64,000 nucleotides of DNA from Streptomyces uncialis (lineage in GTDB: Bacteria; Actinomycetota; Actinomycetes; Streptomycetales; Streptomycetaceae). Where the stretch lies: NCBI RefSeq assembly GCF_036250755.1, contig NZ_CP109583.1:3968001-4032000 (forward strand), written 5' to 3'. Shown piece after piece: positions 17,086 to 25,493 of this stretch; positions within the stretch are counted from its first letter, which is position 1, and every line of letters starts with the position of its first letter. The notes beneath the pieces were generated by a model, which ran no database searches, was not told where the DNA came from, and worked only from the letters and a program-made list of their open reading frames with translations. The translations under genes and the position numbers were made by a program.

Positions 17086-18894
17086 TCACGCCTCGTCCGC
17101 CAGCTCCATCCACCGAAGCTCCAGCTCGTCCCGGTCCGCGACCAGCGCCCTCAGCTCCGCGTCCAGCGAGGCCACCTTCTCGAAGTCCGTCGCGTTCTCC
17201 GCGATCCGCGCGTGCAGCCCCGTCTCCCGGTCGGACAGCTTGTCCAGCTGCCGCTCGATCCGCTGGAGTTCCTTCTTCGCGGCCCGCGTCTCCGCCGAGG
17301 ACGGCCCCTTCGCGACGGGCGCCGCGACGACCGGCGCCACCGACGCGACGGCCCGCGCGGCCATCCGCTCCCGCCGCTCCAGGTACTCGTCGATCCCCCG
17401 CGGCAGCATCCGCAGCGCGGAGTCGCCGAGCAGCGCGAACACCCGGTCGGTGGTCCGCTCCAGGAAGAACCGGTCGTGGGAGATCACGATCATCGACCCG
17501 GGCCACCCGTCCAGCAGGTCCTCCAGCTGGTTCAGCGTCTCGATGTCGAGGTCGTTCGTGGGCTCGTCGAGGAACAGGACGTTCGGCTCGTCCATCAGCA
17601 GCCGCAGCAGTTGCAGCCGGCGCCGCTCACCGCCGGACAGGTCCCCGACGGGGGTCCACTGCTTCTCCTTGCCGAAGCCGAACATCTCGCAGAGCTGTCC
17701 GGCGGTCATCTCCCGACCCTTGCCCAGGTCGACCCGCTCCCGTACCTGCTGCACCGCTTCCAGCACCCGCAGCCGCGGGGCGAGTTCGGACACCTCCTGG
17801 GAGAGGTACGCGAGCTTGACGGTGCGGCCCACGACGACCCGCCCGGCGGCGGGCTGCGTCTCGCCGCCGCTGCGCTGCGCGTCCGCGAGCGCCCGCAGCA
17901 GGGACGTCTTGCCCGCGCCGTTGACCCCGACGAGCCCGATCCGGTCGCCGGGACCCAGCTGCCAGGTCACATGCTGGAGGAGGGTCTTGGGACCGGCCGT
18001 GACGGTGATGTCCTCGACCTCGAACACGGTCTTGCCGAGCCGCGAGCTGGCGAACTTCATCAGCTCGGAGGTGTCCCGGGGCGGCGGTACGTCCTTGATC
18101 AGCTCATTGGCCGCCTCGACCCGGAACCGGGGCTTCGACGTACGCGCGGGGGCGCCGCGCCGCAGCCAGGCCAGCTCCTTGCGGACCAGGTTCTGCCGCT
18201 TGACCTCCTCGGTCGCGGCGATGCGCTCCCGCTCGGCGCGGGCGAAGACGTAGTCCGAGTAGCCGCCCTCGTACTCGTAGACCGTGCCCTTCTGCACATC
18301 CCACATGCGGGTGCAGACCTGGTCCAGGAACCACCGGTCGTGGGTCACGCAGACGAGCGCGGAGCGGCGGTTGCGCAGATGGGCGGCGAGCCAGGCGATG
18401 CCCTCGACGTCGAGGTGGTTCGTCGGCTCGTCGAGGACGACGAGGTCCTGGTCCTCGATGAGGAGCTTGGCGAGCGCGATCCGGCGGCGCTCACCGCCGG
18501 ACAGCGGACCGATCACCGTGTCGAGTCCGTGCTCGAAGCCGGGCAGGTCCAGCCCGCCGAAGAGTCCGGTGAGGACATCGCGGATCCTGGCGTCACCGGC
18601 CCACTCGTGGTCGGCCATGTCGCGGATCACCTCGTGCCGCACGGTGGCCGTGGAGTCGAGGGAGTCGTGCTGGGTGAGGACCCCGAGCCGCAGCCCGCCG
18701 CTGTGGGTGACCCGGCCGGTGTCCGCGTCCTCCAGCTTCGCAAGCATCCGGATCAGGGTGGTCTTCCCGTCCCCGTTCCGGCCCACGACACCGATGCGGT
18801 CGCCCTCGGAGACGCCGAGCGACACCCCGTCGAGCAGGGCACGGGTGCCGTACACCTTGCCTACGGACTCGACATTGACGAGGTTGACTGCCAT
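17086..18894 (-). CDS. ABC-F ATPase, Uup-like
   Basis: A soluble protein of 602 residues with two ABC domains and no membrane segments. Walker A GRNGDGKTT (about residue 38) and GVNGAGKTS (about 332); signatures LSGGERRRIAL and LSGGERRRLQL; Walker B plus DEPTNHLD and DEPTNDLD. Between the domains lies the linker rich in Arg/Lys that inserts near the ribosomal E site in this family. The C-terminal ~80 residues (ETRAAKKELQRIERQLDKL onward) form a coiled coil, as in Uup. Such proteins act in translation or DNA-related quality control rather than transport. ATG 18894 has GCAGGAG upstream. Resistance-type ABC-F cannot be excluded but the coiled coil favours a housekeeping role. Confidence 0.9.
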   Translation of the reverse strand: MAVNLVNVESVGKVYGTRALLDGVSLGVSEGDRIGVVGRNGDGKTTLIRMLAKLEDADTGRVTHSGGLRLGVLTQHDSLDSTATVRHEVIRDMADHEWAGDARIRDVLTGLFGGLDLPGFEHGLDTVIGPLSGGERRRIALAKLLIEDQDLVVLDEPTNHLDVEGIAWLAAHLRNRRSALVCVTHDRWFLDQVCTRMWDVQKGTVYEYEGGYSDYVFARAERERIAATEEVKRQNLVRKELAWLRRGAPARTSKPRFRVEAANELIKDVPPPRDTSELMKFASSRLGKTVFEVEDITVTAGPKTLLQHVTWQLGPGDRIGLVGVNGAGKTSLLRALADAQRSGGETQPAAGRVVVGRTVKLAYLSQEVSELAPRLRVLEAVQQVRERVDLGKGREMTAGQLCEMFGFGKEKQWTPVGDLSGGERRRLQLLRLLMDEPNVLFLDEPTNDLDIETLNQLEDLLDGWPGSMIVISHDRFFLERTTDRVFALLGDSALRMLPRGIDEYLERRERMAARAVASVAPVVAAPVAKGPSSAETRAAKKELQRIERQLDKLSDRETGLHARIAENATDFEKVASLDAELRALVADRDELELRWMELADEA

Positions 18895-19082
18895 TTCGCT
18901 CCTGCCAGGGGGATGAACCGACTCTCCAGCGTAGTCGGCTCCCCGGAACCCGGACGCCGCCGTCCACAGGCGGTACCCACCGGGCGGCGGGCGGCCCCGC
19001 GGTGACCCCCGGCGCACGGAACGTGAGCGGCGGACCCTATGCGGTGGACCGTGGGCGCCGGGAGGTGTGCGGCGGGCCGGGT

Positions 19083-20468
19083 TCAGCGCAGCGCGCGCGG
19101 GCGGGCGGCCGGGGTGCGGGACCGGACGCCCGCGGAGGTGCCCGCGCGTTCCACCAGGTACCAGCCCGCGAGGGCCGTCACGACGGCCGCCGGGGCGGTG
19201 ACGCGGACCGCGACGAGCAGGGCGCTGCGGCCTTCGAGGAGGTCGGCGAGGCCGACCGTCGACAGGCCGAGGACGCCGAACAGGGCGAGGGTGACGCCGA
19301 TCGCGGCGAGCGGGCCCGTCCAGCGGCGGGGCGCGGCGGGTGCCGCCGGGGTGCCGGGGCGTTCGAAGCGGCGGAACAGCAGGGCGAGGAGCGCGGTCAG
19401 GGTCGCCGCGACGGCGAGCCGGAGCGGTACCTGGGCCCACCAGACGGCCGTGGCGGGTTCGGGCAGCGGGACGTCGAGGGCGAGCAGCGCCCCGTAGACG
19501 CCGAGCATGGCGGTGAGGTGCCACAGGAACGCGGTCATGGCGAAGCCGCTCGCGACGACGACCCCGCGCCAGACCCGGGGCCGGGCCAGCAGCCGGGTCG
19601 CGGGGGCGCGCAGGAGTTCCACCGCGCCGACGAGCCACAGGCCGTGGCACAGCAGGGCCAGGGTGGGCGGGGCCATGTTGGAGACCTTCTCGCCGGGCAT
19701 CCCGACCATGGACAGCGGGTAGGGGCCGACGGCGACGAGCAGTGCCGCGCCGACGAGTCCGGCGCCCGCGAGCAGGCGGGGCGCGGTCAGCCGGCCGTCG
19801 GCGCGCAGGAAGCCGAGCTGGTGGACGGCGAGCCAGACGAAGGCGAAGTTGAGGAACTCGGCGTACGGGACGCCCAGCGCGAAGCGCAGTACGTCGACGG
19901 TGGCGGCGGCGCCCGCGAGCGTGGCGAAGGCGGCCCAGCCCCAGCGTTCGTGGGCGCGCAGCAGTGCCGGGGTGAGGGCGACCATCGCGAGGTAGACGCC
20001 GATGAACCACAGGGGCTGGGTGACGAGCCGCAGGGCCGCGTCGAGCAGCGCGCTGTCCACCCGCGCGAGTTGCAGGACGAGCGCGGCGGCACCCCAGACG
20101 AGGACGAAGGCCATGGTCGGACGCAGCAGCCGGTGCAGCCGGGTGCGCAGGAACACCGCGTAGACGGAGGGCGCGTCCGGGTTGCGGCGGGACAGGGAGC
20201 GGTACGAGAGGGCGTGCGCGAAGCCGCCGACGTAGAAGAAGACGGGCATCACCTGGAACAGCCAGGTCAGGGACTGGGCCTCGGGGAGATGGGTGAGGAG
20301 GTTGCCGATGTGCGCGGTGCCGTCGGGGCGCGGCGCGACGGCGGCCATGAGCCAGTGTCCGAGGATCACGGTCGCGAGCGAGGCGACCCGCAGGAGGTCC
20401 ATGTACCGGTCCCGCCCGGACGGTGTCGCACCGGCCGGCCGTTCCGCTTCCCGAAGACTTGTTCCCAT
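19083..20468 (-). CDS. acyltransferase-3 family membrane protein
   Basis: A 461-residue polytopic protein with about ten hydrophobic segments. The N-terminus RDRYMDLLRVASLATVILGHWLM carries the conserved R(Y)xDxLR...H pattern of acyltransferase family 3 (OafA/NolL type), with the catalytic His near residue 38. A later FALVWLAVHQLGFL-like segment and WHLT near the end also fit. These enzymes usually O-acylate cell-surface glycans or secondary metabolites. The C-terminal tail is Ala/Arg-rich and probably cytoplasmic. It is monocistronic and its substrate is unknown. Confidence 0.84.
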   Translation of the reverse strand: MGTSLREAERPAGATPSGRDRYMDLLRVASLATVILGHWLMAAVAPRPDGTAHIGNLLTHLPEAQSLTWLFQVMPVFFYVGGFAHALSYRSLSRRNPDAPSVYAVFLRTRLHRLLRPTMAFVLVWGAAALVLQLARVDSALLDAALRLVTQPLWFIGVYLAMVALTPALLRAHERWGWAAFATLAGAAATVDVLRFALGVPYAEFLNFAFVWLAVHQLGFLRADGRLTAPRLLAGAGLVGAALLVAVGPYPLSMVGMPGEKVSNMAPPTLALLCHGLWLVGAVELLRAPATRLLARPRVWRGVVVASGFAMTAFLWHLTAMLGVYGALLALDVPLPEPATAVWWAQVPLRLAVAATLTALLALLFRRFERPGTPAAPAAPRRWTGPLAAIGVTLALFGVLGLSTVGLADLLEGRSALLVAVRVTAPAAVVTALAGWYLVERAGTSAGVRSRTPAARPRALR

Positions 20469-20521
20469 TCCGGTACGGTCTCCCGGCCGGGCGCCCGGGA
20501 GGGAGGGCGCCGGTACTCAGA

Positions 20522-21088
20522 TCAGGTCTGAGTACGTGTACCTGTGAGGGGCTTGCGGTAGCGGAGCTCGGGCAGGACGGCGCCGCCGGTGGTCTCCTCG
20601 GCGGTGGCGCCGTCGAACCGCCAGCCCGCGGCCTCGTAGAAGCGGCGCGCGCGGGTGTTGTCCGCGAGGACCCAGAGCGTGCCGTCCCGGTACCCGGCCG
20701 CCGCGAGGGCGGTGGTCGTGGCCACCATCAGGGCACGGCCGACCCCGGTGCCCCAGTGGTCGGGGTGGGCGTACATGGTGTGGATCTCACCGTCCTCGGG
20801 GGCGTCCGCCGGTGCGGGCTCGGTGGTGGCCTCGGTGACGGGCTCGGCGGGCCGGAATCCGGCGAAGGCGACGATCCGGTCGGCGGAGTCGGCCACGGCC
20901 ACCAGGATGCGGGCCCGTGGCGCTTCGCTCGCGGCGAGCCGTTCGGCCCAGACCTCGGCAGCCGCGACGGGGTCCAGCGCGTCGAGGTGTTCGCGCGGGA
21001 CGATACCCGCGTAGGCGGCCTGCCAGGCCCGTACATGGACGAGTGCGATGCCTTCGGCGTCGGCGGGGTGTGCGGGGCGGATCTCCAT
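20522..21088 (-). CDS. GNAT-family N-acetyltransferase
   Basis: A 188-residue GNAT protein. It starts MEIRPAHPADAEGIALVHVRAW and has motif A MYAHPDHWGTGVGRALMVATTTAL (about residues 104-127) and motif B VLADNTRARRFYEAAGWRFDG. The TEPAPADAPEDG stretch just before motif A is an exposed loop. The organisation resembles RimI/PhnO-like acetyltransferases of unknown specificity. The ribosome site before ATG 21088 is weak (GGGG). The gene is immediately followed on its 5' side by the largest repeat cluster of the window. Confidence 0.86.
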   Translation of the reverse strand: MEIRPAHPADAEGIALVHVRAWQAAYAGIVPREHLDALDPVAAAEVWAERLAASEAPRARILVAVADSADRIVAFAGFRPAEPVTEATTEPAPADAPEDGEIHTMYAHPDHWGTGVGRALMVATTTALAAAGYRDGTLWVLADNTRARRFYEAAGWRFDGATAEETTGGAVLPELRYRKPLTGTRTQT

Positions 21089-21444
21089 CCCCGGATGGTC
21101 GCCCGCGCGCGGGGGCGACGGCCACCGGTTTTCCCCCTCCGCGGGTCGCCTTCGCTCGCGCTACCCGGGTTCCCCACCTGGACGTACCTGTTCCCGTGCG
21201 GGTACGTCCGTGGGTGCGCAGTTCCCCGCGCCCCTGGATGCTGCCCCTTCGGGCTTGTTCGCCGGGTGCGGGTCGCCCTCGTCTCTTGCGCAGTTCCCCG
21301 CGCCCCTGAGGTTGCGCCCCTTGCGGTTCCCGTTCGGGTGCGGGTGGCCCTTGGTTGCTCGCGCAGTTCCCCGCGCCCCTGGATGCTGCCCCGTTGCGGT
21401 CGTTCATCGGGTGCGGGGCCGACCTCGTTTTTGCGCAGTTCCCC

Positions 21445-21462
21445 GCGCCCCTTCGGGGGCGC
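21445..21462. terminator. UUCG-tetraloop hairpin at left end of element E
   Basis: GCGCCCC-TTCG-GGGGCGC: a perfect 7-bp GC stem closed by C-G around a UUCG tetraloop, one of the most stable RNA hairpins. It has the same form read in either direction, and would be expected to work as a factor-independent terminator without a U-tract. Equivalent hairpins recur at other element ends. Confidence 0.55.
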
Positions 21463-21679
21463 CCAACTGGGGCTGCCGATCAGTCTGCGGGCTGTCAGCG
21501 ACCGGGGCCGGGGTTGAACCACCCTCCTCGCGGACTCGCTCTGCTGCCGAAGGGGGTGGGCGGGAATCTCTGCCCGCAGACTCCGATGCTCTTCAGCAGG
21601 ACAAGAGGGACGTCCGACCGAGCGCGTTGGAGCGAGGACGGAGAATCCCGACCGGCACCGACCCAAAGAACCGGCCGGA

Positions 21680-21698
21680 CGCGCCCCAAAGGGGCGCG
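21680..21698. terminator. AAA-loop hairpin at right end of element E
   Basis: CGCGCCCC-AAA-GGGGCGCG forms a perfect 8-bp stem with a three-base loop, overlapping the right terminal core. It lies about 235 bp downstream of the ispE stop on the ispE coding strand and may terminate read-through from that operon. Confidence 0.5.
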
Positions 21699-21944
21699 GG
21701 GAACTGCGCAAAGGACGAGAACCGGCCCGCACCCGAAGAGCACGAACAGGGGCAGCATCCAGGGGCGCGGGGAACTGCGCGAAACCACCGAGCGACGGCA
21801 CAGAAACGAAGTACGCCCCGCCGGACAGACCTGGGAAGCGCAAGCGAAGGCGACCCGCGGGGAACTGCGCACCCACCGAGCGACGGCACAGGAACGAGTA
21901 CGCCCCGCCGGACGGACCTCGGGGGCGCGAGCGAAGGCGGCCTG

Positions 21945-22877
21945 TCAGGACTCCGCGGGCCGGGGGAGGACGGTCGCGCCGGGGACGGGGGACGTCGCCG
22001 TACGGACGGTGCGGCAGCGGCCGGTCGCGCGCAGCGCCTCGGTCACCACCCCCGCGGACTCCTCGTCCTTGACGAGGAACGCCGTCGTGGGCCCGGACCC
22101 GGAGACGAGCGCGGCCAGCGCCCCCGCCTCCCGCCCCACCGCGAGCGTGTCCGCCAGCGACGGCATCAGCGACAGCGCCGCGGGCTGGAGATCGTTCTCC
22201 AGATGCGCCGCGAGAGCGACCGCGTCACCCGTGTACAGGGCGTCGAGGAGCTCGGGCACGGCATGCGGCAGCGGGATGTCCGTACCGGCGGTGAGCCGGT
22301 CGAACTCGCGGTACACGGCGGGCGTCGACAGCCCGCCGTCGGCCGCGGCGAACACCCAGGTGAACGTCCCGCCGACCTCCAGGTGGCGCAGCCGTTCGCC
22401 CCGGCCGGTGCCGAGCGCGGCCCCGCCGAGCAGACTGAACGGCACATCGCTGCCGAGCTCGGCGCACAGCGCGAGGAGTTCCGCGCGGCTCGCCCCCGTA
22501 CCCCACAGGGTGTCGCAGGCGACGAGTGCCGCCGCCGCGTCCGCGCTGCCTCCGGCCATTCCCCCGGCGACGGGGATGTCCTTGGCGATATGGAGGTGGA
22601 CGGCGGGTTCCCGGCCGTACCGCGCGGCGAGGAGTTCCGCGGCGCGGGCGGCGAGGTTGGTGCGGTCCAGGGGGACCTGGGCGGCGTCGGGTCCCTCGCA
22701 GGTGACGCGGAGCGCGTCGGCGGGGGTGGCGGTGACCTCGTCGTACAGGCCGACGGCGAGGAACACGTTGGCGAGGTCGTGGAAGCCGTCCGGGCGGACC
22801 TCTCCCACCGCGAGCTGGACGTTCACCTTGGCGGGGACGCGTACGGTCACCGCCGTGCGCGGGCTGGTCGCGGTCAT
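21945..22877 (-). CDS. ispE: 4-diphosphocytidyl-2-C-methyl-D-erythritol kinase
   Basis: GHMP kinase of 310 residues phosphorylating CDP-methylerythritol in the MEP isoprenoid pathway. PAKVNVQLAVGEVRPDGFHDL at the N-terminus and the ATP-binding PVAGGMAGGSADAAAALVA (about residue 98) are IspE signatures; SGSGPTTAFLV near the C-terminus is the third GHMP motif. ATG 22877 has GGAGGAAG upstream. It lies 47 bp after rsmA in the conserved rpfB-rsmA-ispE order of actinobacteria, probably one transcript. Confidence 0.95.
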   Translation of the reverse strand: MTATSPRTAVTVRVPAKVNVQLAVGEVRPDGFHDLANVFLAVGLYDEVTATPADALRVTCEGPDAAQVPLDRTNLAARAAELLAARYGREPAVHLHIAKDIPVAGGMAGGSADAAAALVACDTLWGTGASRAELLALCAELGSDVPFSLLGGAALGTGRGERLRHLEVGGTFTWVFAAADGGLSTPAVYREFDRLTAGTDIPLPHAVPELLDALYTGDAVALAAHLENDLQPAALSLMPSLADTLAVGREAGALAALVSGSGPTTAFLVKDEESAGVVTEALRATGRCRTVRTATSPVPGATVLPRPAES

Positions 22878-22924
22878 CCTGCCGCTTCCTCCTCGTCGTG
22901 CCCGGTGGGCCGGGCCTGATCGGT

Positions 22925-23872
22925 TTACTGGTTCTCGGCGGTCTGCTGGTTCTCGGCGGTCTGCTGGTCGTCGGCGGCCGACGGGGGCCGCGCGGCCGGT
23001 CCGTCCGCCGCGGCGCCCTTGTTCTCGGCGATGCGGGCGAACTCCTCGACGGTGAGGGCCTCGCCGCGGGCCTGCGGGGAGATCCCGGCGGCGCGCAGGG
23101 CGGCCTCCGCCGCGGGGGCGGAACCGGCCCAGCCGGAGAGTGCGGCCCGCAGGGTCTTGCGGCGCTGGGCGAACGCCGCGTCGACGACCGTGAAGACCTC
23201 GCGGCGGGTCGCGGTCGTCCGCACGGGTTCGGTGCGGCGGACCAGGGCGACCAGTCCGCTGTCGACGTTCGGCGCGGGCCAGAAGACGGTGCGGCCGATG
23301 GACCCGGCGCGCTTGACCTCCGCGTACCAGTTGGCCTTCACCGACGGGACGCCGTACACCTTGGAGCCGGGCGGCGCGGCGAGCCGGTCGGCCACCTCCG
23401 CCTGGACCATCACCAGGGTGCGTTCGATGGTGGGGAACGTCTCCAGCATGTGCAGCAGCACGGGCACGGCGACGTTGTACGGGAGGTTCGCGACGAGGGC
23501 CGTCGGCGCGGGGCCCGGCAGTTCGGTGACCCGCATCGCGTCGCTGTGCACGAGGTCGAAGCGGGCGGCCCGCTCCGGCATCCGGGCGGCGATCGTCGCG
23601 GGGAGGGCCGCCGCGAGGGTGTCGTCGATCTCGACGGCGGTGACGTGCTCGGCGGCTTCCAGGAGCGCGAGGGTCAGGGAGCCGAGACCGGGTCCCACCT
23701 CGACCACCCGGTCCTCGGGACGCACGGCGGCGGTGCGGACGATCCGGCGCACGGTGTTGGCGTCGATGACGAAGTTCTGACCGCGCTGTTTGGTCGGCTT
23801 CACGCCGAGCGCGGCCGCGAGCTCGCGGATGTCTGCGGGGCCCAGGAGCGGGCCGGGGTCGGTGCTGCTCAC
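22925..23872 (-). CDS. rsmA: 16S rRNA dimethyladenosine transferase
   Basis: RsmA/KsgA of 315 residues; dimethylates two adjacent adenosines near the 3' end of 16S rRNA and acts as a late ribosome-assembly checkpoint. [23 protein letters not shown] motif [12 protein letters not shown] and the catalytic [15 protein letters not shown] (NLPY) are all present. The C-terminus ends in a duplicated NQQTAE phrase caused by an 18-bp tandem repeat near 22928-22965, a probably harmless extension. GTG 23872 has no strong ribosome site. Confidence 0.95.
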   Translation of the reverse strand: MSSTDPGPLLGPADIRELAAALGVKPTKQRGQNFVIDANTVRRIVRTAAVRPEDRVVEVGPGLGSLTLALLEAAEHVTAVEIDDTLAAALPATIAARMPERAARFDLVHSDAMRVTELPGPAPTALVANLPYNVAVPVLLHMLETFPTIERTLVMVQAEVADRLAAPPGSKVYGVPSVKANWYAEVKRAGSIGRTVFWPAPNVDSGLVALVRRTEPVRTTATRREVFTVVDAAFAQRRKTLRAALSGWAGSAPAAEAALRAAGISPQARGEALTVEEFARIAENKGAAADGPAARPPSAADDQQTAENQQTAENQ

Positions 23873-23939
23873 CGGTCAAGGGTAAGGGCCGGTGACGGGG
23901 CCCCTGACCGTGTCCCGCCGCGCGGGGCGCCGCCCGGCC

Positions 23940-25379
23940 CTACAGCCGGGTGCCGCAGTGCGGCCAGGGGCTCGCGCCGCGGGCGATGTACAGCTTCTTC
24001 GCGCGGCGTGTCTGCTCGGCGGGCGGGGCGTCCTGGGGGCGGCCGGTGCCGCCGAGGCTGCGCCAGGTCTGGGTGTCGAACTGGTACAGCCCGCCGTAGG
24101 TGCCGGAGGGGTCGACCGCGCCCGCCCGGCCGCCGGACTCGCAGGCGGCGAGCGCGGACCAGTCGAGGCGGTCGGTGCCGCGCGCGGCCACGGGCCGGGG
24201 CTTCGTCCCGGTCCGGACGACCCGCTGGCGGGGGGCGCGCAGCACCTCGCTGCCGAGCTTGCGGGGCCGCTGCCGTACGCCGTTCACCGTCCGTACGGCG
24301 TAGGTGGTGCGCCGCAGGCCCGCGCGGCCCGGGTCGTCCACGACGGTGGTGCCGGTCAGCAGGTCCGGGTCGGAGACGGTGCGGGTGGTGAACGGCAGCG
24401 ACCGGTCGCGGGTCTCCCGGCCGTCGGTGATCCGCAGCACGGTCACCGTCTGTCCGTCGCGGGGGAAACTGCCGGCGGGTACGGAGGTGGTGTCCTGGTC
24501 GCGCAGTTCCACCCCGGCCTGGTCGACGGCCTCGCGGACGGTCGCCGCGTTGGTGCGGATGACGCGTTCCCGGCCGTCGGCGAGGATCGTGACGGTCCGC
24601 TCGGTGCGCACGGCGAGGGCGAGTCCGGCGCGGTCGATGCGGCGGGAGCGCGAGGTGGACAGGAACGCGCCCTCCGCGCGGACGCCGAGCTGGTCGAGGG
24701 CGCCCGAGACGGTGTCGGCCGTGGTCCAGAACTCGCGCAGCTGTCCGTCGATGGTGAGCCGGACGGGCCGTCCGTAGTGGACGGTGATCTCGTCGCCGTG
24801 GGCGAGGGCGGCGGTGGGCGCGGGGGCGACGACGTCCCGGGTGCCGACCCTGACGCCCTCCTCGGCGAGGAGCTCCGCCACGTCGTCGGCGAAGGTGTGC
24901 AGGGTCCGGGGGCGGCCGTCGACGGTGAGCTCGACCGTCTTGTCGTCGGCGCAGTACGCGGCGGTGCCGCCCGCGAGGAACGCGACGACGAGGGCCTGCG
25001 GGAGCAGGCGGCGGCGCCGCGCGGCCTCGGAGGGGTCGGCGGGGCGGCGGCGCGAGCGGCGGGCGGACCGGCCGGGTCCGGTGGCGAGCGGGTCGGCGGG
25101 CGGGGCGGCGGGGGTCCATCCGGCCGCGCTGCCGGTCCCCGGTCCGTGTCCCGGCCCCGGTCCCGGGGCGGCGGGGGCGGCCGGGGGTGCGGGGGTCGCG
25201 GGGGTCGCGGGGTACGGCGCGGGGTGGTGGGCGGGCCCCACGCCGTAGGGCAGGGTCGGCGGGTCCTGGTAAGGGAGGCCCGCGGCGAGGGTGGGCGCCC
25301 CGTGCCAGGTGAAGGGCTCGTACGCGTCCTGCGCGTCGGACGCGTCGTCGCGCGGCGCTTCGTGCGGGGCTCGGCTCAC
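23940..25379 (-). CDS. rpfB: resuscitation-promoting factor RpfB
   Basis: Secreted or membrane-tethered muralytic enzyme of 479 residues that cleaves peptidoglycan during spore germination and outgrowth. A long Pro/Ala-rich cytoplasmic part (1-~112) and a basic stretch precede one membrane segment (LLPQALVVAFLAGGTAAY, about 124-141). Then come three DUF348 repeats (starting VELTVDGRPRTLHTF, VRLTIDGQLREFWTT and VTILADGRERVIRTN), a G5 domain (about 325-400), and the C-terminal lysozyme-like Rpf domain DWSALAACESGGRAGAVDPSGTYGGLYQFDTQTWRSLGG with the catalytic Glu in CESGG. It has its own well-formed promoter, followed by rsmA and ispE. Confidence 0.94.
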   Translation of the reverse strand: MSRAPHEAPRDDASDAQDAYEPFTWHGAPTLAAGLPYQDPPTLPYGVGPAHHPAPYPATPATPAPPAAPAAPGPGPGHGPGTGSAAGWTPAAPPADPLATGPGRSARRSRRRPADPSEAARRRRLLPQALVVAFLAGGTAAYCADDKTVELTVDGRPRTLHTFADDVAELLAEEGVRVGTRDVVAPAPTAALAHGDEITVHYGRPVRLTIDGQLREFWTTADTVSGALDQLGVRAEGAFLSTSRSRRIDRAGLALAVRTERTVTILADGRERVIRTNAATVREAVDQAGVELRDQDTTSVPAGSFPRDGQTVTVLRITDGRETRDRSLPFTTRTVSDPDLLTGTTVVDDPGRAGLRRTTYAVRTVNGVRQRPRKLGSEVLRAPRQRVVRTGTKPRPVAARGTDRLDWSALAACESGGRAGAVDPSGTYGGLYQFDTQTWRSLGGTGRPQDAPPAEQTRRAKKLYIARGASPWPHCGTRL

Positions 25380-25418
25380 TGCGGCTCCAGCGGGTGGCTT
25401 CCGGGGCGGGGCCCACAG

Positions 25419-25447
25419 AACCTAACCGAGCCGCCGTCACTCTCCAA
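25419..25447 (-). promoter_or_regulatory. rpfB promoter (housekeeping sigma type)
   Basis: On the coding strand TTGGAG (25447-25442) and TAGGTT (25424-25419) are separated by exactly 17 bp, a good vegetative (HrdB-type) promoter. The implied transcript start is about 30-35 bp upstream of the GTG at 25379. Confidence 0.6.
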
Positions 25448-25493
25448 CGCGCCACCACTACCCAGGGTTATCGTTGCTGCCCATGGGTCCGGG

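Larger units (their letters stand above)
21433..21709 (+). repeat. 277-bp central element, copy E (full length)
   Basis: Exactly 277 bp from the left core (21433-21451) to the right inverted core (21691-21709). Internal perfect 11-bp inverted repeat AGTCTGCGGGC (21482-21492) with GCCCGCAGACT (21572-21582). The ends fold as listed hairpins with TTCG and AAA loops. Conserved blocks: GCGGGAATCTCTGCCCGC (21560-21577) and GGACGGAGAATCCCGACCGG (near 21638-21657). Confidence 0.85.
21120..21944. repeat. mosaic repeat cluster E (largest, two-sided)
   Basis: An 825-bp array. Forward cores at 21216-21234, 21288-21306, 21361-21379 and 21433-21451, spaced 72, 73 and 72 bp; central element 21433-21709; inverted cores at 21691-21709 and 21762-21780 (71 bp), then a truncated core near 21856. 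The CGCCTTCGCT-type module opens the cluster near 21139 and its inverted form closes it (near 21838 and 21920). The array is thus one large imperfect palindrome of modules. No gene is seen. Confidence 0.88.

Noticed and set aside
21216..21780. CRISPR array
   Set aside because: The 72-bp periodic units have conserved rather than unique spacers, change orientation, and no cas gene is present.
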